Of a stretch of 64,000 nucleotides of DNA, positions 38,936-51,665 are shown one piece after another. The notes under the pieces were generated by a model, which had not been told where the DNA came from, did no database searches, and saw only the letters and a list, made by a program, of their open reading frames with translations. The stretch covers positions 199,615-263,614 of the forward strand of contig VXAA01001394.1 in NCBI GenBank assembly GCA_013399115.1, in the 5' to 3' direction. The position numbers were made by a program, and so were the translations under genes. Each line of letters begins with the position of its first letter. The first letter of the stretch is position 1. The stretch is from Anseranas semipalmata. Lineage: Eukaryota; Chordata; Aves; Anseriformes; Anseranatidae.

Positions 38936-39757
38936 GATCGGGAGCTAAAAGAACCAGTCTTTGGAAAGCCCCTTTAAGAAGACTCTTTTGTTTTCTCCTG
39001 CTTACATTGTTGTGGTCTTCTTTTGAGAAATCAAACTGTTGAAACAAACATATATCCTGCTTAGATTTGAAGAAATTGCGGCTCACTTGTGGCCTGGATC
39101 CACTCCTTCTTCTGAATACGATTAGAGCAAAATCAGACCCTTTGAGTTACCTTTTCATTCTTGCATGTTACAAACCTAATATATTATTCATGAAAATTAA
39201 GTTGTGCTAATTACATCTCCTGGTCTGCTTTAAGAAAGACATACATTCCTGTCTGACTTGCTTGCTAATGAACTCTGTGGATCGAATCCAAACTCGGAGA
39301 GAAGCTAAAGCACTGTCACTGATGCATGCATGCAGCTTGCCCTGACTTCATTGTCCAGATGTGACCTCCAGGCGTCCCACGGAGGGGCGGCTGGGGAAGC
39401 AAATGTTTGACCGGGAGATGTCACTGACATTTATTGCTGGGTGCACTAGATCCTGTGGCTTTCAGCAGTGTGGTCTCCCGTTTATGAATGAGGGTGGGCA
39501 GTGACTGCCGAGCTGTCCAAACCGGTGCCAGGAACCTGGTATTGGAGAGACGGGAGCATGAGAAGTGCTCCTGAGCCGGTGGCCCTGCCCGGTGCAGCTG
39601 CACGTCCAGCCTGGGCGCGCCGGCCACTGATCCTTAGAATGGAACTTTTAGTTCAGTTCTGGTTTGTACTCGACACTACTTGGTGAACAAACCTTGGAGA
39701 CAAGGAGCTCGTTTCTTCCTGTATCAGCAGAACTTGTTAGTGACAGCTACCCCCTTA

Positions 39758-39784
39758 CACCTGTAGCACCTCTAGCACCTGTAA
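39758..39784. repeat. Triple 9-mer tandem with CACCTG E-boxes
   Basis: Three adjacent 9-base units: CACCTGTAG, CACCTCTAG and CACCTGTAA. The outer two contain CACCTG, the E-box bound by SNAI and ZEB repressors, and AGGTGT follows at once. A regulatory role is inferred. Confidence 0.5.
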
Positions 39785-40693
39785 GGTGTCTAGTCAAAGA
39801 AGGGGCTTAACCTAGTTTTGTCTAGACTGGTGATGGAGGGGGAGAGAGAAAGCAATTTCTGGGGCACGGATACGCAACTTCTTGAAAATAGAAAATATAA
39901 CCAGCAAAGATTATATCCTCAACAGAGCTGGCAGAAGGGTCTTATGGGTGTTCTTAATCTGCCTCACTGCAAAGTCAGCCAGGTTAGCTCAAACCACCTT
40001 TGTTTGACTTAAATTAGCTGAGTCTGCACTAGCGCAGTGAATGTTCTCTCTGTCCCTCCTGCCAGACGTGCGGTGGGGGACTACCAGCCAGCTGCTGGTC
40101 CTCGGCCAACTCCTGCTGGAGCCACGTCCAGGAGAGGCCGTCTGGGTGTCCCCTGGGCTTTACTTAAATGAGAGCTGAGCCGTTTGTCCAGCGTCAATTT
40201 AAACATGTTTGTCAGACAGGATCAGCTTAAGATGTGCCCCATACACTCACGTTCATGCTGTCCGTAATTGTTTCGGTTTGACACCTATCCCCCTGGTCTC
40301 AGTTTGGGTCCCATTAACAGTTCTGTCCAGGAAATGTCACAGGTCACCAGTGCCCTGCGGCAGCCAGCAGGGGTGGGACTAGCTGAACTCCTCAAGGGTG
40401 TCTGTGCGGTGCAGGTTGCATAGCTTAGAGTTTAATTTGCTATTTTACCCATGGAAGCACAGGCCTGCTTAGTTACCCGAGGATTTGTGAATTGTTTAAG
40501 ATGATACTGGATATCCACACATAGAAAGAGATTTACAGGATGCCTATGAGATTTGAATTCCCTTTTAAATTAAAAGGCAATTTGTTGTCTGTGTTTCTGT
40601 GACAATCCCATTCTAAGTGTTTTATAGAAACAAATTCTAGCACTTCTGCTTTTCCTTACTATGCACTGGACTTTGGAGGCCAGATTACTTACC

Positions 40694-40744
40694 AAAAAAA
40701 AAAAAAAAAAAAAACAAAAAAAAAAACAAACAAACAAAAAAACA
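40694..40744. repeat. A-rich (CAAA)n tract
   Basis: A run of 21 A, then A-runs broken by single C bases and CAAA units, over about 51 bases. Confidence 0.95.
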
Positions 40745-42254
40745 AGAGATGGGAGCTGGAAAAGTATTGTTTTGTAGGTGTCATGAATACTTTAGATACA
40801 AAGGAGACAGAATACCTTTAAAACTCTGTAGGGTTGCATAGTCTGAAACCTTTTCACAGGAGAATGCCACTTTAAATATATGGCTGGAAAAAAAAAACCT
40901 TCTGCAAACGATGTTTTTTTAAGAATTAAAAACAACTGTTTAGAAATGATTAATTATTGTAACATGTGAGCACTGTAACGTTTCATCCATTCACAGTAGT
41001 ATTTCAAATGATTTAAAGTTGTTTGTTCAAGGTTTGCTTTTACCATGTCATTAAATGTCATGGATTTGTTCCAGCTGTCCTCCACAAATGTATCACTCAT
41101 GATGGATTTTGCATGAGAACAGGCTGCCAGATTTTAATTTTGATACCAAAGCCCAATTTTGTTTTATTTTTAATACAGTTTTGCTTTGCAGAATATACTG
41201 TTGGCTTTTAATGGAGTTGGCGGGGAAGATGCTAGTAACGCTGGTTGGGCTGAGTTTTTGGGCCTGGTTTGCACCTTCTGAAAGCCTTGAGGCTGAGGTT
41301 AAGCGTGGGCATCTGTGCAGTTATCTGTGCCCTCTGACCACGACCAGATCTTCTCCCATGGCCGTAGCTGTGCCCAGTCACTGCCTCCCGTGGCTGCCAC
41401 TGCTCTTGGCAGGGGGTAGCAGCCCTCGTATCTGCTGGCTGCATAGCTCGAGTCAGCACTTCCTCATTTGCTTTAGGGAATATCAGGTGGGTTATCTCAA
41501 GCCACTGATTAGACCATTGAAGATAATCCTGCTGGCTTGGGGGTTCGTCTCTTTCCTTCCTGAAGTGAACTGGGGAGGACCTCGAAAGGCTGCTGGAGCG
41601 GCCCCACCTGAGGGGTGCGGGGCTGCTGCAGGGCAGGGGGGCTCCTCGCCAGCCGCTGCAGCTGGGAGGCAGGGAGGTCCTCAGGGGCTTGCTAGTTTGT
41701 CAATGGAGAAGATCTTTCTTACTGAGCTGCTGAGGCTTGCCCAGGGGTTCTGCCAGGTTTGTTGAGGCTTTTCTTCCCCCTTACTCAATTTTTGTTACCA
41801 GAACATTTGCATTTAGTGGTAGTATGTCATGTTTTTCCTATTCTGAACTAATCTGCCTCAAGTGTGGAGCTCCGTCAAGTAATCAATATAATATAACATC
41901 TGATTATCTTGAAAGACTGGGTATGATTAGTGTATAAATCTTGGACAGCCACTTGGAAAGGATATAATCTGATACCGTAGAGAGGAGATTGATTTGGGGG
42001 ATTACCTCTCAGTCCCGAATTGGTAAATAACATAACTCGCTAAGAGGAACTGCAGTATGCTCTGAAACATTACAGCTTGTCTTCAGAGAAAACCAAAACT
42101 GCAGTCTGCTCTCTGACATGCTGTTTGGTTTCTGGCATGGCTGCTTGCTTTGAGTCAGAAGGATATGCCCTGTGGAAAGTGTTTGAAATCGTTTGTGGGC
42201 TTTTGTAAAATGCAGACATTAATAGCAAGAGTGCATGATAAGCAATCTCTCCTC

Positions 42255-42270
42255 TTTTTTTTTTTTTTTT
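42255..42270. repeat. Poly-T tract
   Basis: Sixteen T in a row within the presumed FBLN2 intron 1. Confidence 0.9.
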
Positions 42271-43481
42271 ATTAAGACTTTTGCATTCTTTTCAACATGT
42301 TGACATAGTACACTATACCCTGGGGTGTTGCAAGTGTCTGAGTATTTAGGATGTGTGAAAGAACATGATCGTGCAATAACATCTCTTCAGTTGGGCCAAA
42401 CAGGTTAACTTGAGTGCGTCACTTTTATTCTTGCATTTAAACAAAATGAACTAAGATGCTAGTAATCAAAAAGGAAACTCACTGGTGTATACTTATGTTT
42501 ACTAAAATCTATCCTCCTGTAAACAGTGGAAAAAATAACTGAGTGAGCACTTTATGATGTTTATCATGAAGCTTAGGCATACCTCTAGACTAGACAGTGT
42601 CACATTTAATTATAATTCCTGGTTACATTGCTGTAGTCCATGGTTGCCTGTCTCTGAGGCTATAAATGCCTTTTTGTTACGTGCTTGTGCAGTGCTGGGC
42701 ACTGTGGTACCCAGGTTCCAGGTGCTGCCATGAGTGTGATACATCTTTGCATCAGAAAAAAACACCCAAATAGGCAGTGAGGTGTGTCAGGCAAGCATGC
42801 GTGTGTTTTAAATAAAGCAGTCTTCACTGGGTTTAAAATGAAATGTTTCCATTTTTTTTAAGCCTGCTTTTCTAAAAGTCATTTAAAGAGACTAAATAAC
42901 ATCTGCCATCAGTGACATCCTTATGTTTGGGCTCCCCAAAGCCCATGGCATTTGTATTAGTCACTCGGATGGGACGGAGGGTTAGGCGTTTGCAGGCAAG
43001 CATTTGGGCAGCAGCAGAACCCAGAATTTGTTCAATAAGGCTAGTAACTTTTTCTAGTTGTTTTTCAATGGCATTTTTCCTGATGGGAAAATTAAGTAGG
43101 TCTTAGTTTTTTCTTTTCACAAGGAAACAAGTTAAAGGAGAAGAATGCTTTCTGCAAATCACATCCTGTTTTTATCCTTCAATTAGCACAGATTTTAAAT
43201 TGCAGACTGACTGTAGTCCATCTGACCTGCTTCCCCTCCCCTCCTTATTGACACTGATATTAGAACTATGGGAAAACTTAGACTGCTGGCAAAATGGGTG
43301 GAAAATCAAATGTTTAATGTTTTGCTTGAACATTTTGTGGTTTCTCCTGAAATTCTTTGTTTGAAACAAAGGATGTTCTTTGTTCTTTTTTGGGGGGTTG
43401 TTTTTTTATTTGAAAAAAACTGCAATGTCATTGTGGATCGCTGAAGTTTCTACAGAAATGGCATAAGTTCTCCACAACATC

Positions 43482-43500
43482 TTTTTTTTTTTTTTTTTTT
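43482..43500. repeat. Poly-T tract
   Basis: Nineteen T in a row within the presumed FBLN2 intron 1. Confidence 0.9.
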
Positions 43501-44372
43501 AATACCTGAAACAAAGAAGGACAGTTGCAAACAGTGCAAAAAATTGCCTGATTTGATGATGAAAAATTGCTCGTTGGCAGATTCTTACAAATGTATTCAG
43601 AATTGAAATGTTAGTGATTTGGAAAAATCTTGAGATACAGTAATTTCACATGACCCCCCTCTTGGAAGCTTCTAAGTTTTGCATTCTTTGCTCCAGCACA
43701 ATTCCCACTGAAGAAATGCTCAAAAAAAAAAAAGATCATGGATTCTTTTAAAACTGTCATTCCTTGCTTCTTTGGTAGTGCATTAAGTTGTGTTTATATT
43801 ATCTTAATCTTATCCTGATTTATATGATCAGAATTAAGCTTTTATGGATTTCTTTGGAGTCTGGGGAAGATACGAGCTGAACCACGAGGTAGGCAGTCAC
43901 TGCCCCACGGAGCCTGCAGGCTGTGGCTGCCCAGGGGCGCTGCCCTGTCCCCTAGCAGCACGCTGTCCCCTGGCCGTGCAGCACTGCAAGTGCTCCCTGG
44001 TCCTTGCCACATACAGGCCTGAGGAGCAGTGATGGGCATGGGGATGGGCTGGAGGCAGCGGCTGCTCCCCTCTGCAGAGCTGCAGCTGGGGAGGGGGTGT
44101 CTGCAGCCCGGGTGCGGTGGATAAGAGCAAAGCCCTGGGAACCAGCAGTGGCAGGGGTGCGGGGGCTGCCCCCACGCGCAGCACGCTCAGCACCTGCACA
44201 GTGCTTGGAACAGGGCCTCGGAGCTCTAAGGGGCTCTCTGAGGCAGGAGAAAAAGGGTGGCTTGGTGACGATGTGGGTGAAAGGTCCTTCTAGTCACATC
44301 TTCTGCCCTTTCAGCCAGACTTGATTTTACCATGATGCTAGCCTGCGCTGTTAAGTAGCCGCTAGTTGTCAC

Positions 44373-44520
44373 TCGGAGAGTATCCTTTTGTTATTTCAGA
44401 ATTACCGAGATACTTAATTGGCTATTCATTAACTGCCTTAGACAAAAATAAGATTTGATTAATTGTCATTTCTGCAAATTATAGCCTGTTCTACAGGCTA
44501 ATGAAATTAAGCAGTGAAGA
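44373..44520. promoter_or_regulatory. AT-rich stretch with homeodomain-like cores and an inverted repeat, candidate intronic enhancer
   Basis: The stretch contains ACTTAATTGG, TTCATTAACTG, TTGATTAATTGTC and CTAATGAAATTAAG. It also holds a perfect inverted repeat, TAGCCTGT (44482-44489) and ACAGGCTA (44493-44500), around TCT. It is neither repeat-derived nor coding. It lies in the presumed FBLN2 intron 1. Confidence 0.3.
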
Positions 44521-45799
44521 GCTGGCTTCCTGCAGTTATCCGTGACCTGCCCTGGCTGCGCAGCCCTCGCTGCCTGTCACTGACCCAGAGTGCTTGAGGT
44601 GCATGGAAATTGGAGGGGTCACCAGCACGGATCCGGCCTGGGTGAGCATGGAGTCCCGTGTTAATGGGGTGAGGACCATGGAGCACTGCCCATGACGCAA
44701 GGGAGTTGATGGCAGTGCTTGGCAGAGGTGCACGTTGTGAGTGCACACACAGCCAGCCAGCTAAAGAGATGCCTGTTGGCCGTAATTCCTAACCTTTGAG
44801 ATCACTTCCTTTTTGGTACCTTTTCTGTAAGCAATAGCCATTATAACTGATCAAGATCAAATTTCCAAGCTGATTGAGATCTTGAATCCATCATGGAAGA
44901 CTGTGTATTTTTCTCTAAAACAGTCCTATATAGTATGTTATTTCTTGTTTTACCTTACACACATTATGATTTCAAACATGACCAATTTTAGTTAAGTATT
45001 CAACAGGGAAGATGGAACTAGCACCTTTGCTTTAGAATAAACTTGTTTATCTGATGGCCTAGAGTTTGAAGAAAGGAAAACTGCAGGTGCATTATGGGAT
45101 CGTTAGAAATCCCACACAAAGTATTTGCAGGTGTTACAAGGCCAAGTATTTAAAAAGCAGGTTCCTTCTGTGAAATTGCATTGCCTTTTTCTGGACAAGA
45201 GTTAAAGTTCCCCTAGAGCTTTTCTGTTATCGGCCATCTTAGTGTCTTATATCCTTCCTTTTCCAAGGTCCCTGAGTGTTGCTCCCCTTTAATGTCTCCT
45301 TCTCAGCTGTTTGAAAGCAGCTCTAGCTGCTCCCTCCATCTGCCTAGGCTTGGCCAAGACAGTGAATAGAAACCACCCATTTCTTTGGCGGGTCCTTGCC
45401 AAATGGGGCTGGATGCTCCTTCAGCCTCCCTGTGTAATCTGATTTAGGAGTGTTTCAAACATTGACGGTGTTGACATTGGGATTACACGGAATTTGCTTT
45501 CAAGAAAATTGGGGAATAACACAGCCATTGACTGCTTGTGCTTTACCCTTTACAAGACCTAAACATTGAGGAAAAAGCTACATCAGATCAGTACTGGTTG
45601 TAAATCACCTGGGTTTTTGTGTGCTGTGCTCTGGACCTGATGGTGTGATTGGGACTGGGTGAGCAGGAGTGACAGGGCTCAAAGACTACTCCACCTTCTC
45701 TGCGCGACGCTGCTGTATGCGTGTTTGGCAGCTTCACAATTGGTTTAACGCTTCCCAGTGCAGAATTTGGGAAGAACAGGCATTTCCTTCTCTCCATTG

Positions 45800-46322
45800 C
45801 AGTCCTCTCATCATTAAGCACGGAGTACTGTGTCCAGTTCTGGGCTCCCCAGTACAAGAGGGACATGGAACTCCTGGAGAGAGTGCAGTGGAGGGGCTAT
45901 GAAGGAGGTTGGGGGACTGGAGCATCTCTCTTATGAGGAGAGGCTGAGACCTGGGCCTGTTTGGCCTGGAGAAGAGAAGGCTGAGAGGGGGTCTTATCAA
46001 TGTATATAAGTATCTTAAGGGAGGGTGTCAAGAGGATGGGGCCAGACTCTTTCTGGTGGTGCCCAGGACGAGAAGCAACGGGCACAAACTGAAACACAGG
46101 AGGTTCCATCTCAATATGAGGAAAAACTCTGCTGTGAGGGTGACAGAACACTGGAGCAGGTTGCCCAGAGAGGTGGTGGAGTCTCCTTCTCTGGAGACTT
46201 TGAAACCCACCTGGACGTGACCCTGTGCAACGTGCTCTGGGTGCCCTGCCTGGGTGAGGGGTTGGGCTGGGTGGTCTCCAGAGGCCCCTTCCAGCCTCAG
46301 CCACTCTGTCATTCTGGGGTGA
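45800..46322 (+). repeat. CR1 LINE, 3' fragment with the end of ORF2 (decayed reverse transcriptase)
   Basis: The left part encodes a remnant of the CR1 ORF2 carboxyl end, EYCVQFWAPQYKRDMELLERV, starting near 45822. It then loses frame. It continues with recognisable CR1 3' sequence (GGTTGCCCAGAGAGGTGGTG, CCTTCCAGCCTCAGCCACTC) and a terminus CTGTCATTCTGGGGTG near 46322. The element is 5'-truncated, as most CR1 copies are, and disrupted by frameshifts, so it makes no enzyme. The left edge is approximate and could extend to about 45690. Confidence 0.92.
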
Positions 46323-47900
46323 TGACTGCAAATACAAAACAAAAATAGACCAATAAAAATATAAGAATATTAACAGAATAATTAATAGAAGTAAGGTTGT
46401 GTGTGTGTGTTAAGCTTCTGTCAACAGAAGAAACTGAGACGGTTTCTCACTTTGGTGGCAACACCGGAGAGGAATGTCTGGGAGTCTTGCAGCACACCCC
46501 ATTTAACGTCTTCATTGCCAGAGGTCCCAGACCAGATGCCTGAGCCTCACTGGGACTCACTGGGCCTCGCCAGAGCTCTCTCTGCAGAGGGCCTCCTATT
46601 GGCCCTGGGGCCAGTGGTGCCCCCAGCACTGGGGTGGTGGCCCTGGGTGAGGGGGGCCCGTCTCCCTTCAGCGTGGGGCGTTGTGCCCCACTCCGCGTGG
46701 TCATCCCCCATCCCGGGATTTGCTCTTTGGGAATGAGCTGTTTAATGGCCGCATCTGGGTGGAGGAGGCAGCCCCGGTGCTGCCCCGGCCATACCTGGGT
46801 CAGGCGGTTGCAGGCACAGCTTTGAAATGCGAAGCAGCTTCCTTAGGCATCGCGGGGGGTAAAAAGTGAATTAACCATATCATAGGCACATGGTACTTCC
46901 CTGCTCAGATTACACTACAAAATCTGGGCAGTTCCTAAGATAGAGCTGGAAAAGGGGATTTGGGAGTGTGAGCAGCACTTGGAGCAGAGCACAGCTGACA
47001 TGGCTGGGAACAAAAGGTGATAGGAAAACTCACTGCATCTACAGTACTGCACATCCACAGGTCAGCAGAAATCTTTCCTAACTCAACGTTTGTTGCAGAT
47101 TTGTTGGGAGAAGTGTAAAATAACTTTGTTTGAGTGCTGGCTTTGCTTTGTGCCTTATGTTCTGCTAGTTGCAAAGATTTTATCTGGCTGTGTTTACTCT
47201 TTGATTTTGTACTTTGTTTTCCAGATTTACTTTCTAACTTTTCATGAGACTCTAAAACTCTTGTTAAATATCTTCTGTTTAATTCAATTTAAAGACTTAA
47301 GTAGATGGAGGCGGGTTTGCTTTGTTAGGTAAGACTGCTAAAGCTGTGTCTGCTCTGTTCATGGACAAAGCTTTTTGCAGCACGGTTTTCTGCAAAATAC
47401 TCCATAAGCAACACATGTGTGTTAGTGCTATTAGTCGGATCTTCATGGACTTTTTTTCACTTCTCAGAAGTGAGTTTCTTACAAAAACAATTATTTTTAA
47501 TGCTGCTTCTGGCCTTTTGACTGTGAATTCAGAGAGCATTTTACCTCACATTCTGAAGCAGAAGTTAGGTTTGTTTTTGTTAATGTAAGTCAAGAAGTAG
47601 CAATGATTCGGTGTGACAGGCTGAATGTGAGCCATATGAGCCGAGCTGCACAAGCATAAAGGATGATTGTGCTGCAAAATATCTCCAAGTAATTCAGATT
47701 TTGACACACTTACCACTTCTCAGGTTGCATTTCCCCCTCCCCACCACTTCTGCCCTTCCCCCACCGTCAGGGATCTGATGAGATGGAAACATATATGCAT
47801 TGTCTCTGGGAATAGTAATGGTTGGGTTGAGAGTGCTTTGCTTCTGTGAATTTTATTGTAGCAATGTGAGAGCTTCACAAAGAGATGGTAATGATTGTAT

Positions 47901-47933
47901 ATGCTTACTTAGTATGCTTACTTATGCTTACTA
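47901..47933. repeat. Short direct repeat of ATGCTTACTT
   Basis: The 10-base unit occurs at 47901 and 47914, with a near copy at 47924. It is a minor local duplication. Confidence 0.75.
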
Positions 47934-50900
47934 TAGTCTTAAGTAACGTCTGCACAGACAAATAGCTCAACCTTCAAATGCTAAATCTTACCCCTTAGAG
48001 CACGTAAGGGTCGTCAATTTCTCTGTTTCACTGACAAGTTTTGAAACACACTGGTACATAGCAGTTTTCTGATTTAAGACGTGTAACTGGTGCATTGAGC
48101 CGGGGAAGCACAGCTCACACGCAGCTCCTGGCGCGTGTGACAAGAGTTGCATGTCAGGGAGGACTGCTTGTCCCCAGGAAGCCCGAAGCATTGGGCAGAG
48201 TGCCACTGAGCCCCTCTCTTGGGTGGAGGACTTTGTAGTGCCATTTTTTTCCAATTAAGCACTATTGATTTCTTTTGCATGCTTTATTTTATTTTTTTGT
48301 TGTTGTTGTAGACTTCTATTTAATCTGCGGTTTCTCTGTATGGATGGCAAAAGAAGGCTGTTTTCACATTAAATGGTACATACTCATAGTAGGATTTTAT
48401 GTCCAACCCTTTTATTGATTAAACTTCTGCATGTCTTAGCATTTGGATATAGAAAGGAATAGCAAGTAACAGTTCATTTCTGGCTAGGTTTTCTTACCCG
48501 TAAGTGCAAGGGTGTGTGTGTGTGTAAGTGTAACATATTAATGTAACTTCTATAAAATATGACATTTTAGTGGCTCTTAAACTTGAAGATTGAATTCTGT
48601 TCTCTTAGGAAGTTTATCATGCAGATTCAACAGACACATAGCAGGGTAAATGAGAACAGAATTTGTTTTTTTTCAGTGAATCTGTTCTAACCCATTGGAC
48701 CAGTGCAACCCCCCTGAAGTCATTAGAAAGCACCCTGCTGACCCTGATGGATGTAGGGATAAAGTCGAGCATTAAGATGGTCCAGTTGTGACAAGCCTTT
48801 GTTGCTTAATGTTGTATGTGATGTTTTTAAAGAAGCAAACCAAAAATAATACATTGGATACTATTTATAAGGCAAAATCCCAGCAAAATATCTGTCATCA
48901 GGTTCCAAATGATTCTTTGCTTCCATTTAACAATGAGCTATCCATTATATGGTCTTAATTTATGGAATGTTAAACAGTTTCTGGCGTTACTGTGCCCCTG
49001 CAGAAAGAACAGATGGTGCTCTGAATGAGTTTTGCTATGGGATAAAATGTTCCAGGTCTTCAATGGATCATATCCATCTGTAAGAAAGGAATAGCATTTG
49101 TGTAAAATAAACAGGGTATAGTCAAACAACTTGAAATCGTCTGCTGAAGGAAAAACAGTGTCTGTAGGCTGAAGTGGTAGTGTGCATTGGAAGGTAACAT
49201 GGAAAGCTATTGTTTAATGTTATTTTAAAGGTGAACATTTACTTTACTTAAATATCCCAAATGGGAAATCATATTTATGAGGATTTGGAAGGCAGTGGTG
49301 AGTATATAACATGGTCAATATATACTGACAGTAGTCATTGTATGAAAAGAACATTTATAATTAGATAGATTGGCAATGTCTTCATCTTGTCTCCATGCAA
49401 TACAGTTCTGTCTTATCTCATTTATTGAGCTTTGGCTCTCTGAAAATGGTGTGGAAGTGATGAAGACCCAAATCCTGACAGTCTTTATCATATCAGTGTA
49501 TAATATAGCTATACTTAGAGAACTGAGCCAGACATCTCCATCATGATTCACATCTTGCACCCCTCATAGAAGTTAGTCATACAAGTCAAAAGTGGATTGC
49601 TAGAATTGCAAGAAGTTGCACCAATTTCCTTCTACATTCTTCTAAATGATCAGAATCTGTTAGGATGATGCACCTGCATCATTTTTCAGAGCTCTAGTGC
49701 AATTCTACCAGCTAGCATTTTGGGGAATGGTTGCTTTCTCCTCATTGGCCTATGCACTTCTGTGGTCCAGGTTTGGTGAATGAGTTTCCTCTTCCATTTA
49801 TGTCTCTCTCACAATTCTGTAAACTTTGCTCATATTCCTTGTAAAGTTTTCCTTTGCAGATTGAAAAATCACAGGCTCTTCAGCTTTATCTATCTGAAAA
49901 TAAGGTAATTAATCATCTAAGGTACGTGAAGACAAGCTCACTTCTAGGGGGCAATCCATACATCCTAAAAGGGATTATCAGTGATACTAATTGCCCTCTG
50001 AAGTTTTACCCACCTCTCCACTGACTGTAGAAGAAGCTTAATTGGTGAGGTAATTTCTAGAAAACTGAATTTAAATGAAAGCCTTGATCTTTAGAGAATT
50101 TAGATTCATGGACCCCTCTGTTCTGTTCTTGTTCTTTGCACTTTAAGTACGTAAGATCACTGTATCAGCAGCTTCTGTTTAGAAGTGATTCTGCAAAAGT
50201 AGTACCATTATAACAATTGGATATCTGATGAAAATCTTCCTCTCCCAACCTCCAAAATCAGTCAGATGGTTGTGAACGTCTGACTGGGCTGCCAGAGGGT
50301 TTAAAATCATTCTGGGGAGAGGTGAGGTCATGCCGCAGGAAGGCTCTCTGCAGGTGCCTTTTTCTGCTGGACGGCTGCATGTTCCTGCGGGCTCGGAGGC
50401 TGTGTTTGTGGAAGCACTAGCGGAGGAATTGAGGGAAGACTGGACAGCTGGAATACCTCTACTCTCACTGTGAAGAATATGTTGTAGTCCTAATCACTTG
50501 TGTTTACTTTTTCTTTTTTTCTTTTTAACCAAATGTCCTGTGATTTGGGGAGACTTTATTTTAGCTTTTGCATATTAGTGACTTTGTCATCTTAATTTTT
50601 CTTGCCAGTCTTGTGCTGGACTGTGCATAACGAGCATTGAGAAGGGAGTGATTATCAGCTCATTCTTCTTCCCTTGTGTTAATGGTTTCTTTCCCCAGGC
50701 ATAAATCATCTTAGAGTTGTAGGTTTTCTTCAGCTGGAAAATAAAATAGCTTCTTCCCCTCACAGGAGAAACATTGACCAAAACACATATATATATATTT
50801 TTAATATACCAAAAACAACAGCAAGAAAAGGAAAAGAAGTATTCTTGTTACTTAAATGACATGCACTTCTACAAGGTAACATACAAAAAAAATTATTCAG

Positions 50901-51647
50901 TCTGCATTTTATGTTAGTAGGAGTAGCTATATGCTCATAATGAAATGCAAAAATAGAGCTCTAAGCAGTAGATTGCTCTGGATTCTCTCTCCAGCATAGG
51001 AGGAATACCTGGATGTAGCCTGGCATGAAAAGCAAAGTTTACATCAGTGTTTGCATTTGCCCAAAATTCTATGCAAGAAGATGGGGATAGGTTACTTTTT
51101 ATTGTATTTGAAAGGATCTAACTTTTTCTCATAAATGTTGGAGAAAGTCTGGTTGGTTCCTTCAGTGATGAGACCTGTTTTCTTCTGGCAGTGGTTCAAG
51201 TAAAATTTACTTTTTGCTAGTATCTTAAAAAACATAGCACATTCCACGCTAGAACAAAGGCAAATTTTGCAGTATCAGCATTTCTGGATTGCTGAAATTT
51301 TTAGATTTTAATGTTCTGCCTCTATTTGCAAGTTATCGTGGGCTTACTTGTATTTGTTGATGATCAATAATTTAACATATTCAAGAGTATGGGTTGCGTA
51401 TTACACAGCAAACCATACTAGCTTCCTCTGGTAATAGAAAATGCAATGTATAACTTGCAAAGTAAACAAGACTTGCTCTTCTAATATCATTCTGGTTTGT
51501 AGGGTAAATATTGTACAGAACCACAAATCATAATGACCACAAGAACTGCATACGTGCATCTGAGGGCAGAAGTTGACTAAATGTATTTAGATGCAGAGCA
51601 AACTGTGATCACTGAGTATGTCAGCATGAGATTCTGTACAGTCTATC

Positions 51648-51665
51648 AAAAAAAAAAAAAAAAAA
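51648..51665. repeat. Poly-A tract
   Basis: Eighteen A in a row. No recognisable retroelement precedes it. Confidence 0.9.

Noticed and set aside
40694..40744. Long A-rich tract considered as the tail of a retroposed gene copy
   Set aside because: No cDNA-like or SINE body precedes it, and I saw no flanking target-site duplication.
41109..41765. 218-codon open frame on the plus strand in the presumed intron
   Set aside because: The composition changes from AT-rich to Ala/Gly-rich within it. It has no domain and no splice or conservation signal, so it reads as a chance frame entering a GC-rich patch.
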